Notes: generated by a model not told the origin, from the sequence alone. 15,945 nt of DNA from HyVt-105 sp049975425 (GCA_049975425.1 JBNGDI010000051.1:1-15945), one strand, 5' to 3'. Numbered from the stretch's first letter, positions 1 to 7,418 are shown. Numbers and translations are program-made.

Positions 1-55
1 ACTCGCGACCTCCGGCGTGACAGGCCGGCATTCTAACCAACTGAACTACGCCACC
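1..55 (-). tRNA. tRNA-Asp (anticodon GTC), partial
   Basis: Read on the minus strand, the segment starts with a 7-nt acceptor strand (GGTGGCG), then TAGTTCAG of the D arm and an anticodon loop CTGTCAC giving anticodon GTC, which decodes aspartate. The anticodon stem pairs GCCGGC-type bases on both sides of the loop. The T arm and the 3' acceptor strand lie beyond the window edge, so the gene is cut by the window and not broken. It lies downstream of hypB in the same direction but has its own promoter. Confidence 0.93.
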
Positions 56-112
56 CTGTTACTTTTGTTATTACTGCCTTCCGGAAGCAACCCCTGCTTT
101 CAAAAGGCCCTG

Positions 113-142
113 CAAAATTACATAAAAATGCATTCCCACAAA
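113..142 (-). promoter_or_regulatory. Bacteroidota-type promoter of tRNA-Asp
   Basis: On the minus strand a TTTG (-33 type, 139-142) is followed after 18 nt by TAATTTTG (113-120), an exact match to the Bacteroidota -7 consensus TAnnTTTG. Transcription would begin about 50 nt before the tRNA 5' end. No other coding potential is seen between the tRNA and hypB. The match is one of the main reasons for placing the organism in Bacteroidota. Confidence 0.6.
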
Positions 143-157
143 ACAATTCGCAAAAAT

Positions 158-1036
158 TTATTTTTTCATCTTCCCGCGTAACCACTCATAAAACAATTCC
201 ATCCCTTCACCCGTGCGGGCCGACATCTCAAATATTTCCAGGGAGGAATTTACCCGCAGGGCATTTTCCTTCAATACCTTCACATCGCTATCCAGATAAG
301 GTAACAGATCGGTTTTATTGATCAGACACACCTGCGAGGTCTGGAACATGTCAGGATATTTCAGTGGCTTATCATCCCCCTCGGTTACACTGGCCACCAG
401 AACCCGGAAATGCTCACCCAGATCGAAAAGGGCCGGACATACCAGGTTGCCCACGTTCTCAATCATCAGGATCCCGGGTCCCGAAGGGTTGAGCGACCTG
501 GCCGCCTGTTGCACCATGGCTGCATCCAGATGGCATCCGCTGCCCGTATTCACCTGTACCACAGGAACCCCTGTTTTGCTGATCCTCTCGGCATCGAGCA
601 GCGATTGCTGATCTCCCTCTATCAGGTAAAAGTTCATTTCTTTTCCCAGGGCTTCCACCAGCCTTTCCAGAATGCTCGTTTTCCCCGACCCCGGTGAACT
701 TACCCAGTTCAGGGCCAGAACACCCTTTCCTTCAAAATACCCCCGGTTTCTTTCGGCCAGCAGATTGTTTTTCGAGAGGACATCCACTTCCAGCTCAATT
801 TTCTTTTCAGTGTTGTGAACATGCCCGCGGGAAATCTCCCCGTGATGGTGATGATGTTCATGCTCGTATTCATGGTCATGTCCATCCTCATGGGAATGAA
901 CGTGGCCATGGACATGTTCATGGGTATGGCCTTCCCCTTGCCCCTCTCCGGGCAGATGTTCATGGCTTCCGTCCCGGTTCATCCGGGTGATCAGGAATCC
1001 GTTTCCGGGTTCACCGCATCCGCAGGTATCACACAT
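158..1036 (-). CDS. hypB: HypB, GTPase for nickel insertion into [NiFe] hydrogenase
   Basis: HypB delivers nickel to the hydrogenase large-subunit precursor with HypA, using GTP hydrolysis. The 292-residue protein begins with CDTCGCG (residues 2-8), matching the high-affinity N-terminal nickel site of E. coli-type HypB (CxxCGC). A histidine-rich stretch follows (19 His between residues 25 and 74), then the G domain. Visible motifs are the P-loop SPGSGKTS (114-121), the metal-site Cys-His pair at 168-169, a further conserved Cys at 200 (ENVGNLVC) and the base-recognition motif NKTD (240-243). The ATG start leads straight into the CxxCGC motif, so it is well supported. hypB follows hypA by 48 nt on the same strand and probably shares its transcript. 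Having both the CxxCGC site and a long His tract suggests delivery plus nickel storage. Confidence 0.97.
   Translation of the reverse strand: MCDTCGCGEPGNGFLITRMNRDGSHEHLPGEGQGEGHTHEHVHGHVHSHEDGHDHEYEHEHHHHHGEISRGHVHNTEKKIELEVDVLSKNNLLAERNRGYFEGKGVLALNWVSSPGSGKTSILERLVEALGKEMNFYLIEGDQQSLLDAERISKTGVPVVQVNTGSGCHLDAAMVQQAARSLNPSGPGILMIENVGNLVCPALFDLGEHFRVLVASVTEGDDKPLKYPDMFQTSQVCLINKTDLLPYLDSDVKVLKENALRVNSSLEIFEMSARTGEGMELFYEWLRGKMKK
815..964 (-). repeat. Histidine-rich low-complexity segment inside hypB
   Basis: Codons 25-74 of hypB contain 19 histidines, mostly alternating with Glu, Gly or Val and ending in a run of five. At the DNA level this is a degenerate CAT/CAC-rich tract. Such tracts bind several nickel ions per protein in other HypB proteins and are thought to serve as a metal reserve. 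The reverse reading gives a methionine-rich open frame that is only a shadow of this tract. Confidence 0.85.
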
Positions 1037-1084
1037 AGTTATTTTTTGTTTTATGTAAATAACCTGTTAGCTCTGATAAACTAT

Positions 1085-1462
1085 TCATTCCCTTTTCAGG
1101 GAACCCTTTTCCGCATCTGGCTGCTCCACAGTAACCGATTTTACCTTCAGCTCACGTCCTTTCACCAGTTCAGGGTTCATTCCCCCGCACACGGGGCAGG
1201 TTTCGCAGAACTGCTTCACCTCATAATATTTTCCGCATTCCCTGCAGCGTGCCGCGGCCGGTATGATATGCACATCCACCCGCAGATTTTCCAGCCCCTT
1301 TTCTTCCTTTACTGAAGAAAAAGCAAATTCCAGTGCATCGATCATCACACCCGATAGCTCTCCCACTTCAAGCTCCACACCGGTAATTTTTTCCGCGCCC
1401 GATCTGGCGGCTTCCTCCCTCGCTATCTCAATCACTCTCAAAGCAATGGACAGTTCATGCAT
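1085..1462 (-). CDS. hypA: HypA, nickel metallochaperone
   Basis: HypA partners HypB in nickel delivery to the hydrogenase large subunit. The start is set at the ATG giving MHELSIA, because the N-terminal Met-His-Glu is itself the nickel ligand set of the family; an in-frame start nine codons upstream would bury it. From this start the protein has 125 residues, somewhat longer than the usual 113-118 because of a charged C-terminal tail. The zinc-binding domain shows C73-x2-C76 and C89-x2-C92, with an extra Cys at 86. It is the first gene of a minus-strand hypA-hypB unit, divergent from hypC. Confidence 0.96.
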   Translation of the reverse strand: MHELSIALRVIEIAREEAARSGAEKITGVELEVGELSGVMIDALEFAFSSVKEEKGLENLRVDVHIIPAAARCRECGKYYEVKQFCETCPVCGGMNPELVKGRELKVKSVTVEQPDAEKGSLKRE

Positions 1463-1486
1463 GCATTTACCCGGGTTCCTTTTGAT

Positions 1487-1494
1487 CAAATGTA
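1487..1494 (-). promoter_or_regulatory. Probable -7 element of the hypAB promoter
   Basis: The minus strand reads TACATTTG, an exact match to the Bacteroidota -7 consensus TAnnTTTG, 24 nt before the hypA start codon. No good TTTG is seen at the expected -33 distance, so the call rests on the -7 box and its position alone. Confidence 0.45.
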
Positions 1495-1524
1495 AAAAAA
1501 ATCAATGACATCCGGCATTTTCAG

Positions 1525-1562
1525 ATTTTCAATTTTTTCTGGTGCGTAAAAAAATTGAAAAT
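1525..1562. promoter_or_regulatory. AT-rich 14-bp inverted repeat in the hypA/hypC divergent region
   Basis: Two 14-nt arms (1525-1538, ATTTTCAATTTTTT, and its exact reverse complement at 1549-1562) flank a 10-nt spacer. The repeat lies between the divergent hypAB and hypCDE units (gap 1463-1658). It does not follow the end of any gene, so a terminator role is unlikely. A shared operator, or a bend or cruciform site, is possible; no known regulator motif was recognised. The rest of this 196-bp gap holds only the two promoter candidates. Confidence 0.5.
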
Positions 1563-1591
1563 TTGATAACAGGGAGAAGATAAAGAACATG

Positions 1592-1623
1592 TTTGTTCCA
1601 ACCGTGATTTTTTTTGTATTTTG
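1592..1623 (+). promoter_or_regulatory. Possible hypCDE promoter
   Basis: A TTTG (1592-1595) is followed after 21 nt by TATTTTG (1617-1623), one base shorter than the Bacteroidota -7 consensus TAnnTTTG. Initiation would fall near 1630, about 30 nt before the hypC ATG. The match is imperfect. Confidence 0.35.
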
Positions 1624-1658
1624 AGGCGGTATTTCAAACGAAAAAAAAAGAGCGGATT

Positions 1659-1904
1659 ATGTGCCTGGCCATACCCGGAAAAATTATCAGCATTGACAGA
1701 AGCAATCCCGACCTGGTCATGGCAAAAGTGGATTTTGCCGGGGTAAAAAAAGACATCTGCATTCAATGGGTGCCCGAGGCAAAGGAAGGTAATTTCATTC
1801 TGGCTCACGTAGGTACCGCCCTGAGCCTGATAGACGAAAAGGAAGCCCTGGAAACCCTGAATCTCTTCCGGGAAATGGACAACCTGGCCGGCGACCCATC
1901 ATAA
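1659..1904 (+). CDS. hypC: HypC, hydrogenase maturation chaperone
   Basis: HypC (HypC/HybG/HupF family) binds HypD to carry the Fe(CN)2CO group and hands it to the large-subunit precursor. The start is set at the ATG giving MCLAIPGK, since Cys2, exposed after Met removal, is the essential residue of the family; upstream in-frame codons are not needed. The protein has 81 residues, normal for HypC. hypD starts 10 nt after its stop. It is the first gene of the plus-strand hypCDE unit. Confidence 0.96.
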   Translation: MCLAIPGKIISIDRSNPDLVMAKVDFAGVKKDICIQWVPEAKEGNFILAHVGTALSLIDEKEALETLNLFREMDNLAGDPS

Positions 1905-1914
1905 CACACTGCCA

Positions 1915-3015
1915 TTGAAATACATTGACGAATACCGCGATGCCCGGCTGGTGAAGGAACTGGCAGGCAGAATAAAAAGGGAAACACGCCATCCGTTGAC
2001 CATTATGGAAATCTGCGGAGGGCAAACCCATTCCATTCTCAAATTCAGGCTGGAAGACCTGCTTCCCCCGGAAATTACCCTGATACATGGGCCGGGATGC
2101 CCGGTATGCGTTACCCCCACTGAAAAAATCGACAAGGCCATTGACCTGGCCGGCAGGCACGGAGTCATACTTGCCTCTTTCGGTGATATGTTGCGGGTTC
2201 CCGGATCGGAAACCGACCTGCTGTCGGCAAAAGCTACCGGTGGCGATGTACGTATGGTGTATTCCCCACTGGATGCCTTGAAGATCGCAGGAGACAATCC
2301 TTCCCGACAGGTGGTTTTTTTCGGGGTGGGCTTTGAAACCACCGCCCCCGCCAACGCACTGGCCGTAAAAGAAGCCCGGAACAGGGGATTGAGGAATTTC
2401 TTCCTGCTCAGTTCCCATGTACTGGTACCTCCGGCCATACGCTCCCTGCTCGACGAAGGCGGGGGACGGATCCACGCATTCCTGGCAGCCGGCCATGTAT
2501 GCACCGTAATGGGATACGAAGAGTATATCCCCATAGCGGAAACCTACCGTACTCCCATCGTGGTGACCGGCTTTGAACCGGTTGATATTCTGCAGGGAAT
2601 ACTGCATGCAGTCCGTTTGCTTGCGAAAAAGGAATACCGTGTTCACAACGCCTATGCCCGTGCCGTAAAAAAAGAAGGAAACCCGGCAGCAAAGGCACTG
2701 ATCCGCGAAATATTCCAGGTCACTGATCGCGAATGGCGGGGGATGGGCATTATTCCCGTGAGCGGGCTGGAACTGTCACCCGCCTGGGCGGATTTTGATG
2801 CGGAAAAAGCATTTGAGTTCAACAGGAAAACAGAAGCCGGTAACGGAAAATGCCTGGCCGGCGAGGTACTGCAGGGGAAGATACTCCCCTCTCATTGTCC
2901 GGAGTTCGGGAAAACCTGCACTCCCGAACACCCCCTGGGCGCTCCCATGGTATCCTCCGAAGGAACCTGCGCAGCTTACTTCAGATACGGTAACTACCAA
3001 AACAACCGGCCTTGA
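1915..3015 (+). CDS. hypD: HypD, iron-sulfur scaffold for Fe(CN)2CO assembly
   Basis: HypD assembles the cyanide- and CO-ligated iron with HypC and HypE. The 366-residue protein has the family's conserved cysteines: C34 in CGGQTH, and C62 and C65 in GPGCPVC. The C-terminal [4Fe-4S] ligand set is C313-x14-C328-x6-C335-x16-C352. The start codon is TTG at 1915; the next in-frame Met is about 28 codons in and would remove conserved sequence, while no ATG lies between the hypC stop and this point. Its stop is followed closely by hypE, with an overlapping TTGA as an alternative hypE start. Confidence 0.96.
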   Translation: MKYIDEYRDARLVKELAGRIKRETRHPLTIMEICGGQTHSILKFRLEDLLPPEITLIHGPGCPVCVTPTEKIDKAIDLAGRHGVILASFGDMLRVPGSETDLLSAKATGGDVRMVYSPLDALKIAGDNPSRQVVFFGVGFETTAPANALAVKEARNRGLRNFFLLSSHVLVPPAIRSLLDEGGGRIHAFLAAGHVCTVMGYEEYIPIAETYRTPIVVTGFEPVDILQGILHAVRLLAKKEYRVHNAYARAVKKEGNPAAKALIREIFQVTDREWRGMGIIPVSGLELSPAWADFDAEKAFEFNRKTEAGNGKCLAGEVLQGKILPSHCPEFGKTCTPEHPLGAPMVSSEGTCAAYFRYGNYQNNRP

Positions 3016-3041
3016 GAAAAAAAGAGGAAAATATCCGGAAT

Positions 3042-4076
3042 ATGCCTTCATGCCCTCTTCCCATCTGCGACTATGAAAGGGTTTTGCTGGCCCATGGGGG
3101 AGGTGGAAAATTGTCGGCGCGGCTGTTTGAAAAAATGATCAGGCCATGCCTGAGCAATCCCTGGCTCGACATGTCGCACGACGGGGCCATGATCCGCCTC
3201 GAAGGCCGGCGGATAGCCTTTTCCACCGATTCCTTCGTCATCCAGCCGATTATTTTCCCGGGAGGGAATATCGGCGAGCTGGCCGTGAACGGCACCGTGA
3301 ACGACCTGGCCTGCTGCGGAGCCCGGCCCATGTATATTTCCCTGGGACTGATCCTGGAAGAAGGACTGGAAATGGAGGTACTATGGAAAATAATCCGCTC
3401 GGTGCGGGAAGCAGCCGACCGGGCCGGGGTAAAGGTAGTAACCGGCGATACCAAGGTAGTTGACCGCGGCAAAGCCGACCGGATCTTCATCAACACTTCA
3501 GGGATAGGGATCATCGAAAAGGAAACGGAGGTATCGCCAGCATCATGCCGACCGGGCGACAAAATCCTGCTCAGCGGAAAAATTGCAGAACACGGCATTG
3601 CCATCATGTCCACCCGCACCGGACTGGAATTCGATTCGCCAATAGTAAGCGATACCGCTCCCCTGAACCATATGGTGGAAAAGATCATGGCTTCGGGAGC
3701 CGGTATCCGGGTGATGCGCGACCCCACGCGGGGAGGTGTGGCCAGTGCACTGAACGAAATCAGCCGCTCATGCGGTTACCGGTTCATGATCAGGGAAAAG
3801 GACATTCCGGTGGACGGAGCCGTAAAGGGTGCCTGCGAAATCCTGGGCCTCGATCCCCTGTACATTGCCAACGAGGGAAAACTCCTGCTCATAGTCAATC
3901 CCGGTGATGAACAGAAGGTGCTGAAAATCATGCGGGCCGATCCGCTGGGGAAGGATACTGCCTGTATAGGTGAGGTGCTCGATATTCGCGACAAGCTGGT
4001 GGAAATGGAAACCATTATAGGAAGCACCCGGATAGTGGACATGATCTCAGGGGAACAGTTGCCCAGGATATGTTAG
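3042..4076 (+). CDS. hypE: HypE, carbamoyl-dehydrating enzyme making the cyanide ligand
   Basis: HypE takes a carbamoyl group from HypF onto its C-terminal cysteine and dehydrates it with ATP to a thiocyanate, the source of the CN ligands. The sequence shows the N-terminal HGGGGKLSARLFEK segment, the ATP-binding region around DSFVIQPIIFPGG and VNGTVNDLACCGARP, and the diagnostic C-terminus PRIC with the carrier cysteine as last residue. From the ATG at 3042, preceded by GAGGAAA, it has 344 residues. A TTG at 3012 overlapping the hypD stop would add ten residues (MRKKEENIRN) and is possible by translational coupling. Its end converges on hypF with 29 nt between stops, where no clear terminator is seen. 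Confidence 0.95.
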   Translation: MPSCPLPICDYERVLLAHGGGGKLSARLFEKMIRPCLSNPWLDMSHDGAMIRLEGRRIAFSTDSFVIQPIIFPGGNIGELAVNGTVNDLACCGARPMYISLGLILEEGLEMEVLWKIIRSVREAADRAGVKVVTGDTKVVDRGKADRIFINTSGIGIIEKETEVSPASCRPGDKILLSGKIAEHGIAIMSTRTGLEFDSPIVSDTAPLNHMVEKIMASGAGIRVMRDPTRGGVASALNEISRSCGYRFMIREKDIPVDGAVKGACEILGLDPLYIANEGKLLLIVNPGDEQKVLKIMRADPLGKDTACIGEVLDIRDKLVEMETIIGSTRIVDMISGEQLPRIC

Positions 4077-4105
4077 GGCACAGGAAAAATCTTCGGCCTG
4101 CCATC

Positions 4106-6376
4106 TTATAACATCCCGGCTTCCTTCCTGGCTGCAGCTATCACCATCTGGCCCAGGGCAATTCCTCCGTCGTTTACCGGAACCTGGAGGTTGCTGTACA
4201 CTCTGATATTTTTCTTCTCCAGCTCCGTTTCCACCCCTTCCAGCAGTATCCGGTTCTGAAAGCTGCCTCCCGAAAGTAAAACGGGCAGGGGACCCGTAAC
4301 GGCAAGGATCCTTTCCGTCACATCAACCGACATCCGGATAAGGGTATAATGAAACCGGGAAGCAATCCGGCCAACCGCAATGCCTTCCGCCAGCTCGCCG
4401 ACCATTTCCCTGAACATATCCCTGAAATCGATTTCCTCCCCGTCCTGCCATGAATATGCCGGGCCTTCGGCCTTTCCTGCCGCATTTTCCAGCCGCATGG
4501 GGGCTTCGGCATGAAAACCGCTGTACTGACAGATTCCCAGCAGGGCCGATACGGCATCGAACAATCTTCCCGCACTGCACGACATAGGAGCATTCACCCG
4601 TTCCTGCCAGGTATGAATAATCATATCAAGGCGTTGCGAAGGAATCTCGCTGATCCAGGAAAGGGGAAGTTTCCGTGCCTCCTCCCCAAAAGTATCCAGA
4701 AGGTATGAAAGGGCCATACGCCAGGGCTCACGGGTTGCGGCATCTCCTCCCGGCACGGGAACATACCTGAAACGCGCCTTTCTTTCAAACCCGGTAAGGT
4801 CACCTATCAGAAACTCACCGCCCCATATGTGCCCGTCGGTTCCGTATCCCGTGCCATCAAAGCAGATTCCCAGGCAGGGTCCGGTAAGGCCGTGTTCGGC
4901 CATGACAGAAGCCATGTGTGCATGATGGTGCTGCACACCGGTCACAGGCACTCCCAGTTCCTGTGCATAACCGGTGGAAAGATAATCGGGGTGCAAATCG
5001 CATGCTGCCAGAGCAGGTTTCATCCGGAACAGGCTGCAGAAACGCTCCACGCTTTCACGGTAGAAATCGTAGGTAGGCGCATTTTTCAGGTCACCGATGT
5101 GCTGGCTCATGATCACCGACCGGCCCTTTCCCACGGCAAAGCAATTTACCAGTTCGGCTCCGGCGGCAAAAATTCCCTCAGTACTCCACTTCGTTTCAAT
5201 GGGATTGGGCACATAACCCCTGGAACGCCTGATAATCCGGGTCTTCCCCCGCACTACCATCACCACCGAATCATCCGTCCGGTTGTGGATCTCACGGTTG
5301 TAATCAAGCACACCATCGGTCAGGGGCCCCATGATGCGGCGGGCATCCTCGTTAACGGTAAGAATGGGTTCGTCGGCAAGGTTACCGCTGGTAAGCACAA
5401 TCACCGGTGTATTCAGTTTTTCGAAAAGGAGGTAATGAAGCGGCATATAGGGCAGCATGGCCCCGGTGGTGTGAAACCCGTTACTTACAGCCTTTGCCAG
5501 TTCCTTCCGGGTTTTCAGGATCACGATCGGGCGTCTCCAGGAGGTCAGGACTTCTTCCTCTTTCGTGTTCACCTCCAGGTATTCCCTGAGGGCCGGCAGA
5601 TCACGGAACATAACGGCAAAAGGCTTGGCCTCACGCACCTTCATGTTTCGCAGGCGCAAAACAGACTGCTGATCCAGCGCATTACAGGCCAGATGAAACC
5701 CACCCATGCCCTTGACGGCCAGTATCCCTCCCCCGTCGATGATCCGGCAGGCTGTTTCCATGATTTCCTGAACAGCGGTAAAGGTTTTTCCGGGGACAAT
5801 CAGTGAACAAACGGGTCCGCATTCCCAACAGGCCACGGGCTGTGCATGGAAACGCCTGTCGGTTATGTCCTCGTATTCCTTCCGGCAGGAGGAACACATG
5901 GAAAAAACATCCATGGTGGTTCGCGGGCGATCGTATGGCAGACTTTTCACAATGGTGAAACGGGGACCGCAATGCGTGCAGTTCAGGAAAGGGTAACCGA
6001 TGCGTCCTGGCTGGCTTTTCATATCCGCCAGGCACTTGTCGCATACGGCAATATCGGGGCTCACACGGGTTACTTCTTCGGAGAGGTCGTCGCTGGAAGC
6101 AATCCTGAAATCACGGAAGATTTCGCCCGGAATATCCTTCCACTGTATATTTTCGATCACGGCTACCGGCGGCGCCTGCAAACGTAGGGATTCCGTAAAC
6201 ATATCCAGTTCAGCGGGAAAAGCACTGGCCCTGATCAGCACACAGGAATTGGTATTCTTTACATAACCACAAACACCGTGTGCCAGGGCCATTCGGTATA
6301 CAAAGGGGCGAAATCCCACCCCCTGCACCAGTCCGGTAATTCTGATCTCCCGGGTTACCGGTTTGCGTTCATTCAT
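4106..6376 (-). CDS. hypF: HypF, carbamoyltransferase
   Basis: HypF converts carbamoyl phosphate and ATP to carbamoyl-adenylate and transfers the carbamoyl group to HypE. All domains are present in its 756 residues. An acylphosphatase domain covers about 10-95 with GVGFRPF and KNTN. Two zinc fingers use C112/C115/C133/C136 and C161/C164/C183/C186. A YrdC-like domain covers about 205-390 (KPFAVMFRD, TSGNLADEP). A Kae1-like domain has HHHAH at 483-487, DGTGYG at 507-512 and GGSFQNR near the end. The ATG at 6376 is chosen because it has an AGGCGGA upstream and precedes the acylphosphatase domain closely; an ATG five codons upstream is also possible. It lies 164 nt downstream of rex on the same strand, the gap being mostly taken by a large palindrome. 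Confidence 0.96.
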   Translation of the reverse strand: MNERKPVTREIRITGLVQGVGFRPFVYRMALAHGVCGYVKNTNSCVLIRASAFPAELDMFTESLRLQAPPVAVIENIQWKDIPGEIFRDFRIASSDDLSEEVTRVSPDIAVCDKCLADMKSQPGRIGYPFLNCTHCGPRFTIVKSLPYDRPRTTMDVFSMCSSCRKEYEDITDRRFHAQPVACWECGPVCSLIVPGKTFTAVQEIMETACRIIDGGGILAVKGMGGFHLACNALDQQSVLRLRNMKVREAKPFAVMFRDLPALREYLEVNTKEEEVLTSWRRPIVILKTRKELAKAVSNGFHTTGAMLPYMPLHYLLFEKLNTPVIVLTSGNLADEPILTVNEDARRIMGPLTDGVLDYNREIHNRTDDSVVMVVRGKTRIIRRSRGYVPNPIETKWSTEGIFAAGAELVNCFAVGKGRSVIMSQHIGDLKNAPTYDFYRESVERFCSLFRMKPALAACDLHPDYLSTGYAQELGVPVTGVQHHHAHMASVMAEHGLTGPCLGICFDGTGYGTDGHIWGGEFLIGDLTGFERKARFRYVPVPGGDAATREPWRMALSYLLDTFGEEARKLPLSWISEIPSQRLDMIIHTWQERVNAPMSCSAGRLFDAVSALLGICQYSGFHAEAPMRLENAAGKAEGPAYSWQDGEEIDFRDMFREMVGELAEGIAVGRIASRFHYTLIRMSVDVTERILAVTGPLPVLLSGGSFQNRILLEGVETELEKKNIRVYSNLQVPVNDGGIALGQMVIAAARKEAGML

Positions 6377-6401
6377 AAATCCGCCTGTCATCTTATTCAG
6401 C

Positions 6402-6449
6402 AACTACGTAGATAACTACGTAGAATACTACGTAGTTATCTACGTAGTT
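6402..6449. repeat. 48-bp nested palindrome of four CTACGTAG units before hypF
   Basis: Two perfect 22-nt inverted arms (6402-6423 and 6428-6449) are separated by AATA. Each arm holds two copies of the self-palindromic octamer CTACGTAG, at 6404, 6416, 6428 and 6440, so the four copies are spaced exactly 12 nt apart. It lies in the 164-bp gap between the rex stop and the hypF start, 25 bp before hypF. There is no T-run following it in the direction of rex transcription, so it is not a classic intrinsic terminator. A TTTG 20 nt before the palindrome on the minus strand hints that it overlaps a hypF promoter. It could be a multi-site operator, an mRNA leader hairpin or a miniature repeat; the sequence does not decide. 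Confidence 0.85.
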
Positions 6450-6540
6450 AATTATTTTCCGTACACTTTTCAAAGACATTCCGTATCTGTCTATGTTTGT
6501 ATTGCCACTGGAAAAGCGAATGATTCATGAGGAAAATAAC

Positions 6541-7182
6541 TCAGCATTCCAGCACACCCAGATCATCCCGGGCATAGTTGGCACAATAGATCACACTTTC
6601 CAGCACATTGCACAGGTTAATGTTTTCAATTACCACGTGTTTGGGTGCTTTCAGCACAATGGGGGCAAAATTCATAATTCCTTTAATGCCTGCGTTCACC
6701 AGGCTGTTGCAGACTTCCTGGGCAGTAATGGCCGGGACTGCCATGATCCCCACAGTAATTCCGTTCTCCTTCACAAAACGTGGCATGACCTCCATGGGCA
6801 AAACAGGGATTTCATTGATCTTCCTGATTTTGGAGGGATCAATATCGAAACCTGCCACAATGTATTTCCTTCTCTTAAAGAAGCCGCAGTTGTACCTTGC
6901 AAGAGCCATTCCGATATTTCCCACCCCGATAAGTATGACATCCTGGAGTTCATTTTTTCCGAAAATATAGTTCAGTGAATCAAGCAGTTCACTGATCAGG
7001 TAACCTCCCCGCTTGTTTCCCTTGATGCCGAACCGGGAAAAATCCTTCCGGATCTGTTCGGGGCTTACGCCGGCTTCCCGTCCCAGACTGTAGGAATAGA
7101 CCCTTTCAAAACCGAGCTCCCTGAAACGGATCAGGCACATGCGGTACTGAAGCAAACGGCGGATATTGTTCCGTATCTGCAT
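6541..7182 (-). CDS. rex: Rex, NADH/NAD+-sensing transcriptional repressor
   Basis: Rex binds operators when NAD+ dominates and leaves them when NADH rises, so fermentative and hydrogenase genes are induced under reducing conditions. The 213-residue protein has the family length. Its N-terminal winged helix covers about 1-80, with the family segment SPEQIRKDFSRFGIKGNKRG and the motif GGY. A Rossmann domain then starts with VILIGVGNIGMALARY (GxGxxG dinucleotide loop). It is divergent from the hydrogenase operon, and a very good Rex operator lies 5 nt before its ATG, suggesting autoregulation. Confidence 0.95.
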   Translation of the reverse strand: MQIRNNIRRLLQYRMCLIRFRELGFERVYSYSLGREAGVSPEQIRKDFSRFGIKGNKRGGYLISELLDSLNYIFGKNELQDVILIGVGNIGMALARYNCGFFKRRKYIVAGFDIDPSKIRKINEIPVLPMEVMPRFVKENGITVGIMAVPAITAQEVCNSLVNAGIKGIMNFAPIVLKAPKHVVIENINLCNVLESVIYCANYARDDLGVLEC

Positions 7183-7186
7183 ATTA

Positions 7187-7204
7187 TTGTGCTTATTTTC
7201 ACAT
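7187..7204. promoter_or_regulatory. Rex operator next to the rex start
   Basis: The sequence TTGTGCTTATTTTCACAT matches the general Rex consensus TTGTGAANNNNTTCACAA at 11 of the 14 defined positions, including an intact TTGTG/CACA pair with correct spacing. It is 5 nt upstream of the rex ATG, where binding would block initiation or elongation of rex itself. Confidence 0.7.
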
Positions 7205-7354
7205 ATTAATCAGGCCGAATTACTATCCGGATAAATATGTTCTGTAACATTTTTTGTTTTTTTTCCAAGAATAAGCATAATGTTTTAAATCACACAATAT
7301 TTCTATAACTGCTGAATTTATTTTAATTACTTGAAAGATTTTTTTCTGTTGTTA

Positions 7355-7372
7355 TTGTAACGAAAAGTACAA
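7355..7372. promoter_or_regulatory. Rex-like inverted repeat in the rex-hydrogenase gap
   Basis: TTGTAACGAAAAGTACAA is a TTGTA-N8-TACAA inverted repeat with the same 18-bp architecture as a Rex site but A/T in place of the G/C at the fifth positions. It is just upstream of the candidate hydrogenase promoter. It could be a weak Rex site or a site for another regulator. Confidence 0.3.
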
Positions 7373-7376
7373 AAAA

Positions 7377-7408
7377 CTTGACATGAGGCAAGTACCTGTT
7401 TAATTTTA
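7377..7408 (+). promoter_or_regulatory. Candidate promoter of the hydrogenase operon
   Basis: CTTG (7377-7380, within TTGACA) is followed after 20 nt by TAATTTTA (7401-7408), which matches the Bacteroidota -7 motif TAnnTTTG except for the last base. Transcription would start near 7415, within or next to the Rex-like site at 7419-7436. The whole 258-bp gap 7183-7440 is AT-rich and holds no coding sequence. Confidence 0.45.
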
Positions 7409-7418
7409 ATTGCACTTT

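Noticed and set aside
1..157. tRNA-Asp as the attachment site of an integrated island carrying the hydrogenase locus
   Set aside because: The locus lies on the 5' side of the tRNA, whereas integration usually uses the 3' end, which is outside the window. No integrase, direct repeat or mobility gene is visible.
815..1315. Plus-strand open frame with a methionine-rich N-terminus that looks like a membrane or metal-binding peptide
   Set aside because: It is the antisense of the CAT/CAC-rich histidine tract of hypB; the methionines come from ATG on the opposite strand of CAT codons.
1795..2646. 283-codon minus-strand open frame
   Set aside because: It is antisense to hypC and hypD, both of which have clear family motifs.
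4077..4105. Possible bidirectional terminator between convergent hypE and hypF
   Set aside because: Only an imperfect GGCA..CAGG/CCTGCC pairing is seen and there is no T-run on either side, so it is too weak to call.
4829..5806. 325-codon open frame on the plus strand
   Set aside because: It is entirely antisense to hypF, whose domains are intact; the translation has no recognisable domain.
6402..6449. Palindrome as the intrinsic terminator of rex or as part of a CRISPR array
   Set aside because: There is no T-run after the stem in the direction of rex transcription, and the 12-bp steps leave no spacers of CRISPR length.
6493..6978. 161-codon plus-strand open frame near the palindrome
   Set aside because: It is antisense to rex, which is clearly the real gene.
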